A stretch of DNA of 64,000 nt from the NCBI RefSeq assembly GCF_030816965.1, contig NZ_JAUSYQ010000001.1, positions 62,001 through 126,000 of the forward strand. The letters are read 5' to 3'. Made by a program: the position numbers and the translations under genes. Source of the DNA: Streptomyces canus. Its GTDB lineage: Bacteria; Actinomycetota; Actinomycetes; Streptomycetales; Streptomycetaceae. The first letter of the stretch is position 1, and every line of letters starts with the position of its first letter. Under the pieces are notes generated by a model. That model was not told the origin of the DNA, searched no databases, and saw only the letters and a program-made list of their open reading frames with translations. Of the stretch, positions 16,854 through 25,503 are shown piece by piece.

Positions 16854-17219
16854 CTACCGGTGGTGAGTGGCCGGGACTGATGCCGACTGCGACGGTGTGG
16901 TGCCGACTGGGGCCTTGCTGGTTCCCGGTCCGCCGGCCAGAGCCAGCAGTAAGAGGAGCAGGATCAGACCTCCGCCCCCGGTGCCGGCGACCACGGCGAC
17001 AGTGCGCGGGTTGATGGAGCGGTGGTGCCCGCGGACGCGGGTGCCGTCGCGGCGGTAGTGGGGGCGTACGTAGGTCGTCGGTCCGGTGGGGACCGGGCGT
17101 GGCCGGGATGTGGTGCGTCGGGGTGCCGTACGGGGCTGTGCGGTGCGCGGCCGGGTGCGGCGGTTGTGGCCTTTGACGTAGGTGCCGTCGCGGCGGTAGT
17201 GGGGGCGTACGTAGGTCAC
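16854..17219 (-). CDS. Small membrane protein with duplicated YVRPHYRRDGT motif
   Basis: 121 residues from GTG 17219. The motif YVRPHYRRDGT is present twice, followed by YVKGHNRR and RVRGHHRS; the two copies are encoded by a 37-bp exact DNA repeat (17040-17076 and 17181-17217). A single transmembrane helix follows (VAVVAGTGGGGLILLLLLLA) and a Ser/Thr-rich tail. The motif family is widespread in actinobacteria as a short N-terminal element in front of a membrane anchor; its function is unknown. RBS GAGGA lies upstream. Related to the pseudogene at 16464. Confidence 0.65.
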   Translation of the reverse strand: MTYVRPHYRRDGTYVKGHNRRTRPRTAQPRTAPRRTTSRPRPVPTGPTTYVRPHYRRDGTRVRGHHRSINPRTVAVVAGTGGGGLILLLLLLALAGGPGTSKAPVGTTPSQSASVPATHHR

Positions 17220-17417
17220 GGGCGGTCCTCGGCGGTGAGAGGGGGCGATGCCCCCAGGCGGGGCCGGGTGTTCCTCGGCGCAACATTCGACGGTAGCGAC
17301 CGGCACTGACAGTCCAGGGCGGCCAACTCATCGACTGTGCGCGGCCGTTGGGCTCAGCCAGCGATTTTCAGACGGGTGATCCCGACAGCGGACCGACTGT
17401 CAGTGCCGGGTGCTGTC

Positions 17418-17546
17418 ATGAAAGCGGCGGAGAACGGCAGACGAGGGGGAAATGTGCCCGGGAACAGGGGATACGAAGATGCCGATCACACCGGCCGGAA
17501 TGGGCGCGGGACGCTGCGCGCCCTGGTGGCGGGGGACTTACGGTGA
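17418..17546 (+). CDS. Small ORF overlapping the Mrr-nuclease start
   Basis: 42 residues starting MKAAENGRRGGNVPGNRGYE, basic, ending at TGA 17544-17546, which overlaps GTG 17543 of the nuclease gene (GTGA). Coupling of this sort often marks a real small gene. The RBS is poor and no family is known, so it may only be a leader for the nuclease. Confidence 0.35.
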   Translation: MKAAENGRRGGNVPGNRGYEDADHTGRNGRGTLRALVAGDLR

Positions 17547-18208
17547 GCCCGCGTCGGCGGCGGCGCAAGAGCGATGAAGATCTGCTCGTCGCGCTGGGCG
17601 GGGTCGTGGTCGTCGGGTTGGTGCTGGTCAAGGTCGGAGAGTGGGTGTGGGCGCACTGGTGGGTCCTGGTCGTACTCGGCCTGCTGGCGCTTCTCGTCCT
17701 CGCGGGCTGGATCTACCGGCAGGTTGACCAGATGCGGACCGCGCAGCTGCGGGTTGAGGGCCTGACCTACTCGCTCGGCCAGCTGGATGCCATGCACCAC
17801 AGCACCTTCGAGAACGCCGTGCGTGACCTGCTGGCCCGGGACGGCTCCCGCGACGCGCTGCGCTGCGGCGGCCGGGGTGACCTCGGCGCCGACGTGAAGG
17901 GGCACGATCCGCTCGGTCGGCTGTGGGTGATCCAGTGCAAGCACCGCAGGAAAGGCCTGGACGGCTCGGCTGTCGGGACTCCGGAGCTGCAGACGCTCAA
18001 CGGCACCGGCCGGCCGGTGCACGGCGGCGACGTCGTCGTGATGGTGACCAACGGGAGGATCTCCTCGCCTGCCCGCGACTTCGCCCGGCACCAGCGCCTA
18101 CACCTGGTCGACCGGCGAGTGCTGGAGCAGTGGGCCCGGGGCGGGCGACCGCTGTGGGAGATCCTCCCGGCTGTTCCCCCGCCCCGGAAGCCTCCACAGC
18201 TTCGCTGA
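17543..18208 (+). CDS. Membrane-anchored Mrr-type restriction endonuclease
   Basis: 221 residues. Two transmembrane helices at about 15-60 (LLVALGGVVVVGLVLVKVGE; WWVLVVLGLLALLVLAGWIY). The Mrr-catalytic (PD-(D/E)xK) domain follows: acidic residue in HHSTFENAVRDLLARDG, the D of RGDLGADVKG, and QCKH as the Q-x-K box. YxL-x-x-L-D... before the domain is the usual linker. TM-Mrr proteins cleave modified or foreign DNA near the membrane and occur in defence settings. A perfect terminator follows directly, so the gene is probably the last of its operon. Confidence 0.8.
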   Translation: MSPRRRRRKSDEDLLVALGGVVVVGLVLVKVGEWVWAHWWVLVVLGLLALLVLAGWIYRQVDQMRTAQLRVEGLTYSLGQLDAMHHSTFENAVRDLLARDGSRDALRCGGRGDLGADVKGHDPLGRLWVIQCKHRRKGLDGSAVGTPELQTLNGTGRPVHGGDVVVMVTNGRISSPARDFARHQRLHLVDRRVLEQWARGGRPLWEILPAVPPPRKPPQLR

Positions 18209-18221
18209 GTTTCATCGCACT

Positions 18222-18251
18222 GGTGGGCGGGACCATTTGGTCCCGCCCACC
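18222..18251 (+). terminator. Perfect 14-bp stem terminator after the Mrr gene
   Basis: GGTGGGCGGGACCA (18222-18235) and TGGTCCCGCCCACC (18238-18251) form a perfect stem with a two-base (TT) spacer, 14 bp after the nuclease stop. Confidence 0.75.
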
Positions 18252-18321
18252 GCCATGTCGCCTTGCCGTGAGTCGACGCCGGCGCCGTTCGGTTGTCAGT
18301 GCCGTGCGCCAGGATCCCCCC

Positions 18322-19122
18322 ATGGCGAGCCTGGATGAACTGCCCCCGTACCGGCGGGCACAGCTGCTGTGGCGCTGGGCCGACCAGGGCGCCGAGTTCG
18401 TCGAGTACCTGGTGCACAACGCCAAGAAACGGCCCTGCGACCTGCCGACTCCGCCGCCCGGGCCGCCGGGCAGAACCCTCGCACTCCCCGGCGACGACGG
18501 CCGGTTCCATCTCGATCGGGCGGGCCGGATGCTGTGCGGGGAGACGGAGGCCGCCGGCGTCTGGAGCCATCGCCAGCGCTGCGGGTGGATCGAGCGGGCG
18601 CACGGCCCGCAGGAGTGGAAGGGCGGCCGCCTGGACGACCCCGACACGGTGGTCGGGGGCTCCCTTGTCGCCGAGTGGACGGTCCGGGCGACCGGGCCGG
18701 GTGTGGATCCGGGCACCGTCGACCGGGCGGACCGCTGCCAGGGCGGGCGGTACGAGCTGATGCACCTATGGCCGCCGCGCCCGGCCCGTACGGCGTCCAT
18801 CCGGCGCCTGCGTGCGGCGCTGGTCGACGCGCTCGGCGCCGACTGCCACCTGTGCGGCCTGTACCCCGGGTCGATGGTCGACCATGACCATCAGACGGGG
18901 CAGGTGAGAGGGTTTCTGTGCGCCTACTGCAACCGGGGGTTGGAGGAGTGCCCGCACCTCACCGACTGTCCGAGGGCCGACTATCTGCTCGTGCCTCCGG
19001 CGGCTGGGCTGAACCTCACCTACCCGGCCAGCCAGCAGTGGCGGCCCAAGGAGTCCACCCGCCAGCGGGTGATCGAGCAGCTCGGGTTCGACCCCTTCGA
19101 GGGGCTGCACCGAGCTCCGTAG
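18322..19122 (+). CDS. Endonuclease VII-like (HNH/beta-beta-alpha metal) protein
   Basis: 266 residues from ATG 18322. The C-terminal domain has CHLCGLYPGSMVDHDHQTGQ then VRGFLCAYCNRGLEEC, the zinc-binding CxxC...CxxC with the D-H-D-H catalytic core of phage T4 endonuclease VII-type Holliday-junction nucleases. The N-terminal 170 residues (ELPPYRRAQLLWRWADQGAE, CGWIERAHGPQEWKGG) are not assigned. In Streptomyces such proteins are frequent on phage-like or plasmid-like islands and may resolve branched DNA or degrade invaders. Just downstream of the Mrr nuclease but separated by its terminator. Confidence 0.75.
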   Translation: MASLDELPPYRRAQLLWRWADQGAEFVEYLVHNAKKRPCDLPTPPPGPPGRTLALPGDDGRFHLDRAGRMLCGETEAAGVWSHRQRCGWIERAHGPQEWKGGRLDDPDTVVGGSLVAEWTVRATGPGVDPGTVDRADRCQGGRYELMHLWPPRPARTASIRRLRAALVDALGADCHLCGLYPGSMVDHDHQTGQVRGFLCAYCNRGLEECPHLTDCPRADYLLVPPAAGLNLTYPASQQWRPKESTRQRVIEQLGFDPFEGLHRAP

Positions 19123-19231
19123 AACGAAGGCAGCGGGCCTTTTCGCGAGAGTTGCGGGGCTAACCCTCGCGTACCGCAAGGTGCGGTCCTGACGCGGACG
19201 GGCCGCGTCTCACCCGACCTTGGAGTTCAAC

Positions 19232-19375
19232 GTGAACGGTCTCGACACCCGCACCGCCGTACTGCTGCTGGCGGGCGCCGGCGGTACGTACATCGCCTTT
19301 CAGCACCCTGCGGTCGGGGTCTCGCTTCTCGTGGGCCTGGCGGTGGTCGGCCTGCTCCACACCCTGATGCGGTGA
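19232..19375 (+). CDS. Small membrane protein (paralogue 1 of 3)
   Basis: 47 residues from GTG 19232 with GGAG 7 bp upstream: LDTRTAVLLLAGAGGTYIAF, QHPAVGVSLLVGLAVVGLLH, TLMR. Two predicted membrane helices flank a Y-x-x-x-x-HP motif. The same pattern occurs at 27549-27725 (YITYRHPDVGVAV) and 38339-38491 (YAAYEHPPFGAAL). The family is small, always two helices with HP at the turn, and its function is unknown. Confidence 0.7.
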   Translation: MNGLDTRTAVLLLAGAGGTYIAFQHPAVGVSLLVGLAVVGLLHTLMR

Positions 19376-19488
19376 TGTCCAAGAACCGAACGGCTCGACG
19401 GCCGCCAGCTGCCGCTAGTGCGCGTTCAGAAGGGCCGTTCAGGCTGCACTGTCGTACGGTGCCTGGTCCGGCGACGGACGTGTTTCGG

Positions 19489-20580
19489 CTACAGGCCGAT
19501 GCCGTACAGCGGGTTGGTCTCGTCCCAGATCCCGGCCTGGTCGAAGTAGCCGGCCAGGGACTTGGAGCCGTCGGTCCAGCCGCCGTGGCGGCCGGTCTCG
19601 ATGAGGTCCTTGCCGGCCTGCTTGGCGGCGGTGGCGAAGCCGCGGCGCAGGCTGTGTCCGCTCCAGCGGGGCGGGAGGTCGGGCAGCAGCTCGGTGGGGG
19701 CGGTCAGGGCGGCGCGGGCGGCGGCCCGGGTCACCGCGTCCCCGATGCCCTCGCCGGTGATCCGGCCGGTGGGGTCACCGATCGGCTGGCCGTGGCGGCG
19801 CATCGGGTGGGCGATGCGGCCGTGCCGGTCGATGCGCAGGAACAGCGGGCCGGCGGGATGGCGGCCGTGGTCTAGCAGGCACTGGCGCCAGGCGCGGACT
19901 GCGCGGACCGGGCAGGTGGCAGGGTTGGAGCCGTAGGGCACGCCGAGCGGGCCCTCGTGGTTGACCTTCGGGCGCCAGATTTCGACGGCCAGGCCCTCCT
20001 CGACCTCGGCGACGTCGGTCCAGTCCAGCAGCCGCAGTTCCGAACGGCGCGCGGCCAGGGCGAAGCCGAGCAGCACGACGGCGACGTCCCGGCGGCCGAT
20101 CGCCGTGGCGGTGTCGGTGGCGGCGACCATCTTGCGCAGCACGGGCGGGGTGGCGGCGGCCGCTCGGCGGGGCCGACGGCGCGGGTCCTTGCTCTTCTTG
20201 CGTTCTGCCTCGTGGCCCTTGAGGACGCGGCGGGCCCCGGTCGTGGAGGGCTTGGGGACCTCGGCGGCGGCGTGCGCCACAGTGATGGAGGCCAGCGCCC
20301 GGTCCATAGTGGCCGGACTCTTGTCCTCGCCCTTCAGGTGCGTCATGTACTCGGTGAGGGTGTCGCCGCTCGCGGGCAACGGCTGATGGCCCTTCGCGGA
20401 GCACCACGCGGTGAACCGTGCCCAGTCGCCGGCGTAGCCGCGGCGGGTCTCGGCGGGGATGCCCTCCTCGACCGCGGCGCGGGCCTCCGCCGACAGTCCG
20501 CCCGTCCGGGCCGTCGTTGAGACGATGGTGGAACCGACGGTCTCGGCGGTGGTCTCCACGACGATGGGCACGGACTCCAC
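19489..20580 (-). CDS. Tyrosine recombinase/integrase 1
   Basis: 363 residues. SAM-like N-terminal DNA-binding domain at about 35-125 (GYAGDWARFTAWCSAKGHQP, TLTEYMTHLKGE). Catalytic domain: Arg I in LAARRSELRLLDW, HSLRRGFATAAK (HxxR), the H/W box GRHGGWTDGSKSLAGYF and the Tyr nucleophile in that last motif. It resembles integrases scattered on Streptomyces linear plasmids and chromosome arms, not those with adjacent attP/excisionase. No excisionase gene is next to it. A paralogue lies at 25504-26553. Confidence 0.85.
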   Translation of the reverse strand: MESVPIVVETTAETVGSTIVSTTARTGGLSAEARAAVEEGIPAETRRGYAGDWARFTAWCSAKGHQPLPASGDTLTEYMTHLKGEDKSPATMDRALASITVAHAAAEVPKPSTTGARRVLKGHEAERKKSKDPRRRPRRAAAATPPVLRKMVAATDTATAIGRRDVAVVLLGFALAARRSELRLLDWTDVAEVEEGLAVEIWRPKVNHEGPLGVPYGSNPATCPVRAVRAWRQCLLDHGRHPAGPLFLRIDRHGRIAHPMRRHGQPIGDPTGRITGEGIGDAVTRAAARAALTAPTELLPDLPPRWSGHSLRRGFATAAKQAGKDLIETGRHGGWTDGSKSLAGYFDQAGIWDETNPLYGIGL

Positions 20581-20945
20581 GGGCCGCTCTCCTCGCGCGT
20601 TCTGACTCCGGGTAAGGCAACTTACCAGGAGCCAGGCAAGGCGAGGCGAATTTCCTGCAGTTGTGGCTGTTGTCTTTCGAAACGCACCGCACCCGGGCCC
20701 GGTTCCCGATCACCGGCGGTCGCCAAAAGTATGACTAGTGACGTGGGCTGACGCCGGATCAGGGACCGCCGTATGCAGAGCCGTTGCTGCTGGGCCGGGG
20801 TCTTTGCGCGTAGATCGCCCGGGTGTGCATCGAGCCGAATTCGGGGTCAGTCACAGCCGGTACCATGGTGCCCACCTCCGTCCCGTCAAGGGGCCTATCG
20901 GCTCCGGCCGGCCGGGTCGAATGCACCCGGGATAGGAGGTCGACC

Positions 20946-21083
20946 GTGTCGGACGACGACTCGCCCCCGAAGGGCGAGAAGGACCCCGACAGGAAGTCGT
21001 ACTACCGGCGGCTCGCCGAACTGGCGCTGAAGGCGGCCCTCGCGGCCGGGCTTCGCTTCCTGTTCGAGAAGTTCTGGCAGTAA
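20946..21083 (+). CDS. Small basic/amphipathic protein
   Basis: 45 residues from GTG 20946, with an excellent Shine-Dalgarno AGGAGGT at 20934-20940: SDDDSPPKGEKDPDRKSYYR then LAELALKAALAAGLRFLFEK and FWQ. The charged N-terminus precedes an amphipathic or membrane-associating helix. No family recognised. The strong RBS and a terminator 8 bp after the stop make it a convincing gene despite its size. Confidence 0.65.
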   Translation: MSDDDSPPKGEKDPDRKSYYRRLAELALKAALAAGLRFLFEKFWQ

Positions 21084-21090
21084 CGAAAAA

Positions 21091-21120
21091 CGGTCCCGGC
21101 TGCGCCAACAGCTGAGACCG
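21091..21120 (+). terminator. Terminator after the 45-residue protein
   Basis: CGGTCCCGGCTG (21091-21102) pairs with CAGCTGAGACCG (21109-21120) with one mismatch and one G-U pair over a 6-nt loop, immediately after the TAA at 21081-21083. Confidence 0.6.
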
Positions 21121-21359
21121 CTTCCGGTCGGACAGACAAGGTGCCGTGTGCTCAAACCGTGGCAGGGGCGGGTACACGGCATCTTGCTTTTTTAAAGGTC
21201 GGCGGGACGTACGGCCTCTCGCTCGTGAGGCCGCTTCCAACTTGCTCGCGAGCAAGGCGACGGCCCCAAGCATGCGGACTGACACGCCCCGTGCCAACCG
21301 TATTTTGAGTCTTAACAGTACCGAATCGCCGGTACGACGCCCACCCCGCCCGTAATATC

Positions 21360-21398
21360 ACGCGTTTCGCGTAACCTCAATTGACAGTGAACAGTACC
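21360..21398 (+). promoter_or_regulatory. Promoter/operator region of the double-HTH regulator
   Basis: A short dyad ACGCGTTTCGCGT (21360-21372) precedes TTGACA (21381-21386), a good -35 hexamer. AACAGTACC is found both at 21314-21322 and 21390-21398. These elements sit 30-110 bp upstream of the regulator's ATG at 21426 and may be its own operator sites. Confidence 0.4.
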
Positions 21399-21425
21399 CG
21401 TGGGGGCGGGTGGAGGGAGGCGGCG

Positions 21426-22658
21426 ATGGCACGAGGTGTCGCGGGGTTCGACGGATCGGCACTGCGTGCCGCACGGCTGGTCGCCCAATGCCCCGACCAC
21501 CCGCACCGGCTCACCGTCGCCTGCCTCGCCCGCCGGGTCGGCACCTCGAAAGCGCTCATCCTCAGCTACGAGCACGGCCGCAGCAGTCCCTCCCCCCAGC
21601 GGCTCGCGGATCTGGCCCGGGCCGTCGGGGTGCCGGCCTCCGCGCTGCAGCACGGCACCCAACTGTCGGATCTCCGGGTGGCCCGCGGCCTGACCCTCGC
21701 CGAGCTCGCCGACCGGCTGGGTCTGGCGGTGAACACCTACCGGCAGATCGAGTCCAGCGGCGTGCTGCCCAAACGCCGCCCGGCGGCCTTCTGGGACCTG
21801 GCCAACGAACTGGACGTGGACCACTCCCAGTTGCACGCGGCCATCCGGCGAATTCCCGCCGTCCAGGAACGACGGGAGCACGCGGCCTTCATGCTCAAGG
21901 ATGTGCTCGCGCACGCCCTGGACCCCGGCCCCTTCCAGGCCCAGCAGGACACCTCCCCGGCCGCCACGGTGCTGGCCGCGGTGTACGGGGTGGCCCCCTC
22001 CACGGTGAGCACCATGGTCAACATGCTGCTCGCCGACCTGCGCCAACTGGCCCTGCAGCGGGCCCAGCTGGAGGCCCGCCGGGACTTCACCGCGCACTCC
22101 CGGTCTACCCAGCTGTACGAGCGCGAGTTGGAGACCATCTCGAACCGGATCACGGAGGACACCGAAAGGGTCCCAGACATCCTGGAGCGCTACCTGGTCA
22201 ACCCGATGCCGCAGTCCTGCTGGCACAGCCTGGCCAAGCTCTACGTCGCCGGGCCTCCCGGTTCCGCTCTCTCCTCCGGCGTGTCCGGCGACGTCATCGC
22301 CGCACTGGAGAAGACGTTCGACCATTACCTGATTGAAGAGGATCCCCCCGGGTTCAGGCTCTCGGCCCCCGGGGTGCTGTTCTTCCTGGACACCCTGCCG
22401 TACTACCGGATCCTCTACGTGCCGCCGGACCGCGCGATACGCCCGGACCCTCAGTACTACGGATGGCCGTCCTTCCGCGCACGAGCACAGCCCCACCGCC
22501 GTCACCGGCTCCGGGTGGCCCACGTCCTGGGCCACGACCCACACCCCCACTGGGACGGCGGCTCGTGGATGACGATCCAGTCTCCGCGCGGGTCCTGGGG
22601 CCCCACCGACCCGTGGGTGTCGTCGACCGCACCCTGGTTCGACGAGGCGCCGTTCTGA
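21426..22658 (+). CDS. Large double helix-turn-helix (XRE-type) regulator
   Basis: 410 residues; ATG 21426 is preceded by GGAGGGAGG. Two XRE-like HTH units follow each other: LTVACLARRVGTSKALILSY-EHGRSSPSPQRL (about 30-65) and LTLAELADRLGLAVNTYRQI (about 85-120). A third helical segment (SPAATVLAAVYGVAPSTVST) may be a further DNA-binding element. The C-terminal half is unassigned (MPQSCWHSLAKLYVAGPP, GVLFFLDTLPYYRILYVPPD). Similar proteins are common on Streptomyces accessory DNA, with unknown targets. The gene is monocistronic. Confidence 0.7.
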   Translation: MARGVAGFDGSALRAARLVAQCPDHPHRLTVACLARRVGTSKALILSYEHGRSSPSPQRLADLARAVGVPASALQHGTQLSDLRVARGLTLAELADRLGLAVNTYRQIESSGVLPKRRPAAFWDLANELDVDHSQLHAAIRRIPAVQERREHAAFMLKDVLAHALDPGPFQAQQDTSPAATVLAAVYGVAPSTVSTMVNMLLADLRQLALQRAQLEARRDFTAHSRSTQLYERELETISNRITEDTERVPDILERYLVNPMPQSCWHSLAKLYVAGPPGSALSSGVSGDVIAALEKTFDHYLIEEDPPGFRLSAPGVLFFLDTLPYYRILYVPPDRAIRPDPQYYGWPSFRARAQPHRRHRLRVAHVLGHDPHPHWDGGSWMTIQSPRGSWGPTDPWVSSTAPWFDEAPF

Positions 22659-22718
22659 GCCACGGCATAGCTCTGACAGCCTCCGGGCCCCAGAAGGGCG
22701 TTGGGGCTCGATGTCGTC

Positions 22719-23348
22719 CTACTCCGCAGCCGACTGCCCTGTGCACGCGGCCAAGCGCTTCACTTTGTCTACGCCGTCGTTGCAGCACTGCCCGCAGACC
22801 AGACGGCGCTTCTTCGGCTGCTTGGCCAGGGGAATGTTGTACGGCATGCGGTCTTCGTTGTGGCGTTCGCGCAGGTCGTAACCACATTGGGCGCACATCA
22901 AGCCCATCGCGCCGGCCTGCTTATTCGTCCAGCGGGGCCAATCCGCTGCCAGGGCGAGCTGCATGACGGCCATGCCCTCGGCCCGCGGTTCGAAGATGGT
23001 GAAGCCGAAACCCGGGCAATCCCCGGTGATCTGGTCGATGTACGTCTCCAGCGACGGCATCCACCGCACCAGGTGCTTCAGGTCGTTCTTGGCGACGCGC
23101 ACTTCCTCACCGCGCCGCGGCCGTTTATCCCATGAGTTGGCCAGGGGGAAGCGGAAGGCCGTGACGACCTGGTGGGGGACGTCCAACATGGTCAGGTCCT
23201 TGGCAATCTCGGCTGCTGTGGCCTTCGATTCACCGCAGTTGACCTCCCGCCACAGCGCGAGCCCATCGCCGCAGATCACCCCAGAGGCGTTCACCGTGCT
23301 GACGATGCGCCGCTGCGCAGCCCGTACCTCCGGCACCGCTCCTGCCAT
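22719..23348 (-). CDS. Hypothetical protein with C-terminal zinc ribbon
   Basis: 209 residues. The C-terminal 60 residues have MCAQCGYDLRERH and LVCGQCCNDG, a CxxC...CxxC zinc-ribbon arrangement. The N-terminal part (IVSTVNASGVICGDGLALWR; KATAAEIAKDLTMLDVPHQV; VRVAKNDLKHLVRWMPSLET) shows a mixed alpha/beta layout without a family I recognise. Convergent with the HTH regulator. Its GC content and codon use look normal. It could bind DNA or RNA through the ribbon, but that is inference. Confidence 0.55.
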   Translation of the reverse strand: MAGAVPEVRAAQRRIVSTVNASGVICGDGLALWREVNCGESKATAAEIAKDLTMLDVPHQVVTAFRFPLANSWDKRPRRGEEVRVAKNDLKHLVRWMPSLETYIDQITGDCPGFGFTIFEPRAEGMAVMQLALAADWPRWTNKQAGAMGLMCAQCGYDLRERHNEDRMPYNIPLAKQPKKRRLVCGQCCNDGVDKVKRLAACTGQSAAE

Positions 23349-23490
23349 CGACTCGCCTCGTATCTTCCCGGCGCCCCCACGTGGGGCTGCCCCTGCTGGT
23401 CAACGACCGGCCGGGCCGTTTGGTGCGATGCGGGAGCGGAGTCCGGATATGTCAGCGATGACGGTCATGTGCGGGCGGGGTGCACAGACG

Positions 23491-24999
23491 TCACCGTCCA
23501 GACATGTGAGCTGTCTGAGTCCACAGCTGCACGGTCCCGCCAGCCGTAGCAAGGAGGCTGTCGTCGTGGGAGAACGCCACCGCCGTAATCCGCTCTTCGT
23601 AGCCGGTGAGTGGTTCGCCGACAGGGGTACGGGTCTGGGTGTCCCACAACCGCACAGTCCCTCTGCCGCCAGCAGCGAGGAGGCTGCCGTCGTGGGAGAA
23701 CGCCAGCGCATTACCTCTGTCCTTGGCGGTGAGTGGTTCGCCGACAGGGGTACGGGTCTGGGTGTCCCACAACCGCACGGTCTTGTCGCCGCCGCTTGTA
23801 GCAAGGAGGCGACCGTCGGGGGAGAACGCCAACTTCTTGATTCCTGGAGGGGGGAACGTCCCTCTTGTGCGGTGGCCAACGATGGATTCGCCGACAGGGT
23901 CGCGGGTCTGTGTGTCCCAAAACCGCACAGTCCAGTCGGCGCCGGCGGTGGCCAGCAGGCGGCCGTCGGGGGAGAAGGCAACCGCGTTGATCTTCGCGGC
24001 GTGGGCGGTGAGCGGGTCGCCGACGGGGCGGCCAGTCTGGGTATCCCACAACCGCACAGTCTCGTCGGTGCACCCAGCAGCCAACAGGCGGCCGTCGAGG
24101 GAGAACGCCAACGCATTGAACGGATCGTGGGCGGTGAGCGGCTTTCCAACGGGATTGCGGGTCTGGATGTCCCACAACCGCACAGTCCTGTCAGCGATGG
24201 CAACGGCGAGGAGACGGCCGTCGGGAGAGAACGCCACAACCATGACCTCGTCTTGGGCGGTGAGCGGGTCGCCGACGGGGCGGCCAGTCTGGGTGTCCCA
24301 CAACCGCACAGTCCAGCCGGTGCCTTCAGCAGCCAACAGACGGCCGTCGGGGGAGAAGGCAACCCGCGGGAACCCCCGCCCGATGATGAAGCTGTTGGTT
24401 GGATCTGTCGAACGACGCTGCTCTACTGATGGAGCGCGTGGCACCTGATCCCGCTGGCTCGAAGGGGCGCTCTCTCCTTGGTGGTGCCCAGGGGGATGCG
24501 TGTCGCCGATGCCGCGTGCGTCGGGGGCCGGGGCCTCAGCCCACCAGGCCGCTTCCGACTCTGCTAGTGACTGTGCATCTTGCGGCTCAACGACTTCCGG
24601 CTGGGGCCCCTCTGGTGGAGCCGGGATGGTCGTGGTGTCAGGGTGCCGTCGGGCTGCAGCACGTCTCGTTTCAAGGGTGCGCCATCGCTCCCGCCACGGC
24701 TCCAGCCGGGGGTCTCGGCGCTGCGGCGGGGCTGTCTCTTCGCCGTCGTCGTAGGCCAGCATGGTGCGCACCAGCCACAGCAATCGACTCAGCGAGGCAG
24801 GGCCACGCCGTCCGGCGAAGATCTCGCTCATGGACGACTTCGACAGCGCATACTCATCGCCGTATAGCTTCACCCCGCGGGCTCGGATCCGGTCGTAGGA
24901 CGGAGCGCCGCGCGCGCCTTTAAGCTCGGTGAGCCTTTCCCCGAGATCTCGCAGCGCTGCCTTATACGTGTCTTCGCCGTTCGTCCCCTTGCCAGCCAC
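23491..24999 (-). CDS. HTH-WD40 repeat protein
   Basis: 502 residues. An N-terminal XRE/HTH-like domain (LGERLTELKGARGAPSYDRI; YALSKSSMSEIFAGRRGPAS) is followed by a proline-rich linker (about 100-215) and seven WD40-type repeats, each with AFSPDGRLLA...TVRLWDTQTGRPVGDPLT. The repeat set would close a seven-bladed propeller. This HTH-propeller architecture is frequent in Streptomyces, where it is thought to sense or scaffold; targets are unknown. Repeats are highly similar to each other, some at the DNA level, suggesting recent internal amplification. The ATG at 24999 lacks a strong RBS. Confidence 0.8.
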   Translation of the reverse strand: MAGKGTNGEDTYKAALRDLGERLTELKGARGAPSYDRIRARGVKLYGDEYALSKSSMSEIFAGRRGPASLSRLLWLVRTMLAYDDGEETAPPQRRDPRLEPWRERWRTLETRRAAARRHPDTTTIPAPPEGPQPEVVEPQDAQSLAESEAAWWAEAPAPDARGIGDTHPPGHHQGESAPSSQRDQVPRAPSVEQRRSTDPTNSFIIGRGFPRVAFSPDGRLLAAEGTGWTVRLWDTQTGRPVGDPLTAQDEVMVVAFSPDGRLLAVAIADRTVRLWDIQTRNPVGKPLTAHDPFNALAFSLDGRLLAAGCTDETVRLWDTQTGRPVGDPLTAHAAKINAVAFSPDGRLLATAGADWTVRFWDTQTRDPVGESIVGHRTRGTFPPPGIKKLAFSPDGRLLATSGGDKTVRLWDTQTRTPVGEPLTAKDRGNALAFSHDGSLLAAGGRGTVRLWDTQTRTPVGEPLTGYEERITAVAFSHDDSLLATAGGTVQLWTQTAHMSGR

Positions 25000-25169
25000 G
25001 CTGCCTCCGCTCGTTGTGCGCAGCAGGGTACGGCCGCTGGAGCCGATCTCTGCGGAACAACTCGGAACAGGGTGGGGAGTTGTTCGAGGGCGTACGCGGG
25101 ACGTTCGGACTGCGCCGACCTTGTTCGGTTCATGCAGGTCAGTGGCGTGTACGGGGTCATCGTTGTGGC

Positions 25170-25406
25170 ATGACTCAGATGACCCCGCCCCCAGCGGCCC
25201 CCACGCCGGACGGCTCCGCGCCGGAACCGCCGTTCCTGTCCTTGCACACCACTGTCGTCATACTCACCGCGCTCGTCATCGGGCTCGTGGTGGGCGTCCT
25301 GACCGTCCTCGCCGGGGCCCCCGTCGCGGGCTCGGTGCTGGCCGGGCTGACCGCTGCTGGATCCTCGGTGCCGATCCTGCGCTCCCTGATCGGGCGCAGC
25401 CCGTGA
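25170..25406 (+). CDS. Small membrane protein
   Basis: 78 residues: a proline-rich cytoplasmic start (TPPPAAPTPDGSAPEPP) then two hydrophobic helices (TTVVILTALVIGLVVGVLTV; SVLAGLTAAGSSVPILRSLI). No family recognised. It sits alone between the WD40 gene (divergent) and the second recombinase (convergent). Confidence 0.5.
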   Translation: MTQMTPPPAAPTPDGSAPEPPFLSLHTTVVILTALVIGLVVGVLTVLAGAPVAGSVLAGLTAAGSSVPILRSLIGRSP

Positions 25407-25503
25407 CCGACCGGATCCATCGGATGCCGAGACGCGTGCCGGACGGCCTCCGGGCGGTTCCCCGCGGTCCGCCCCGGCGGTCGTCGCGTCGTGTTCTGAT
25501 GAT

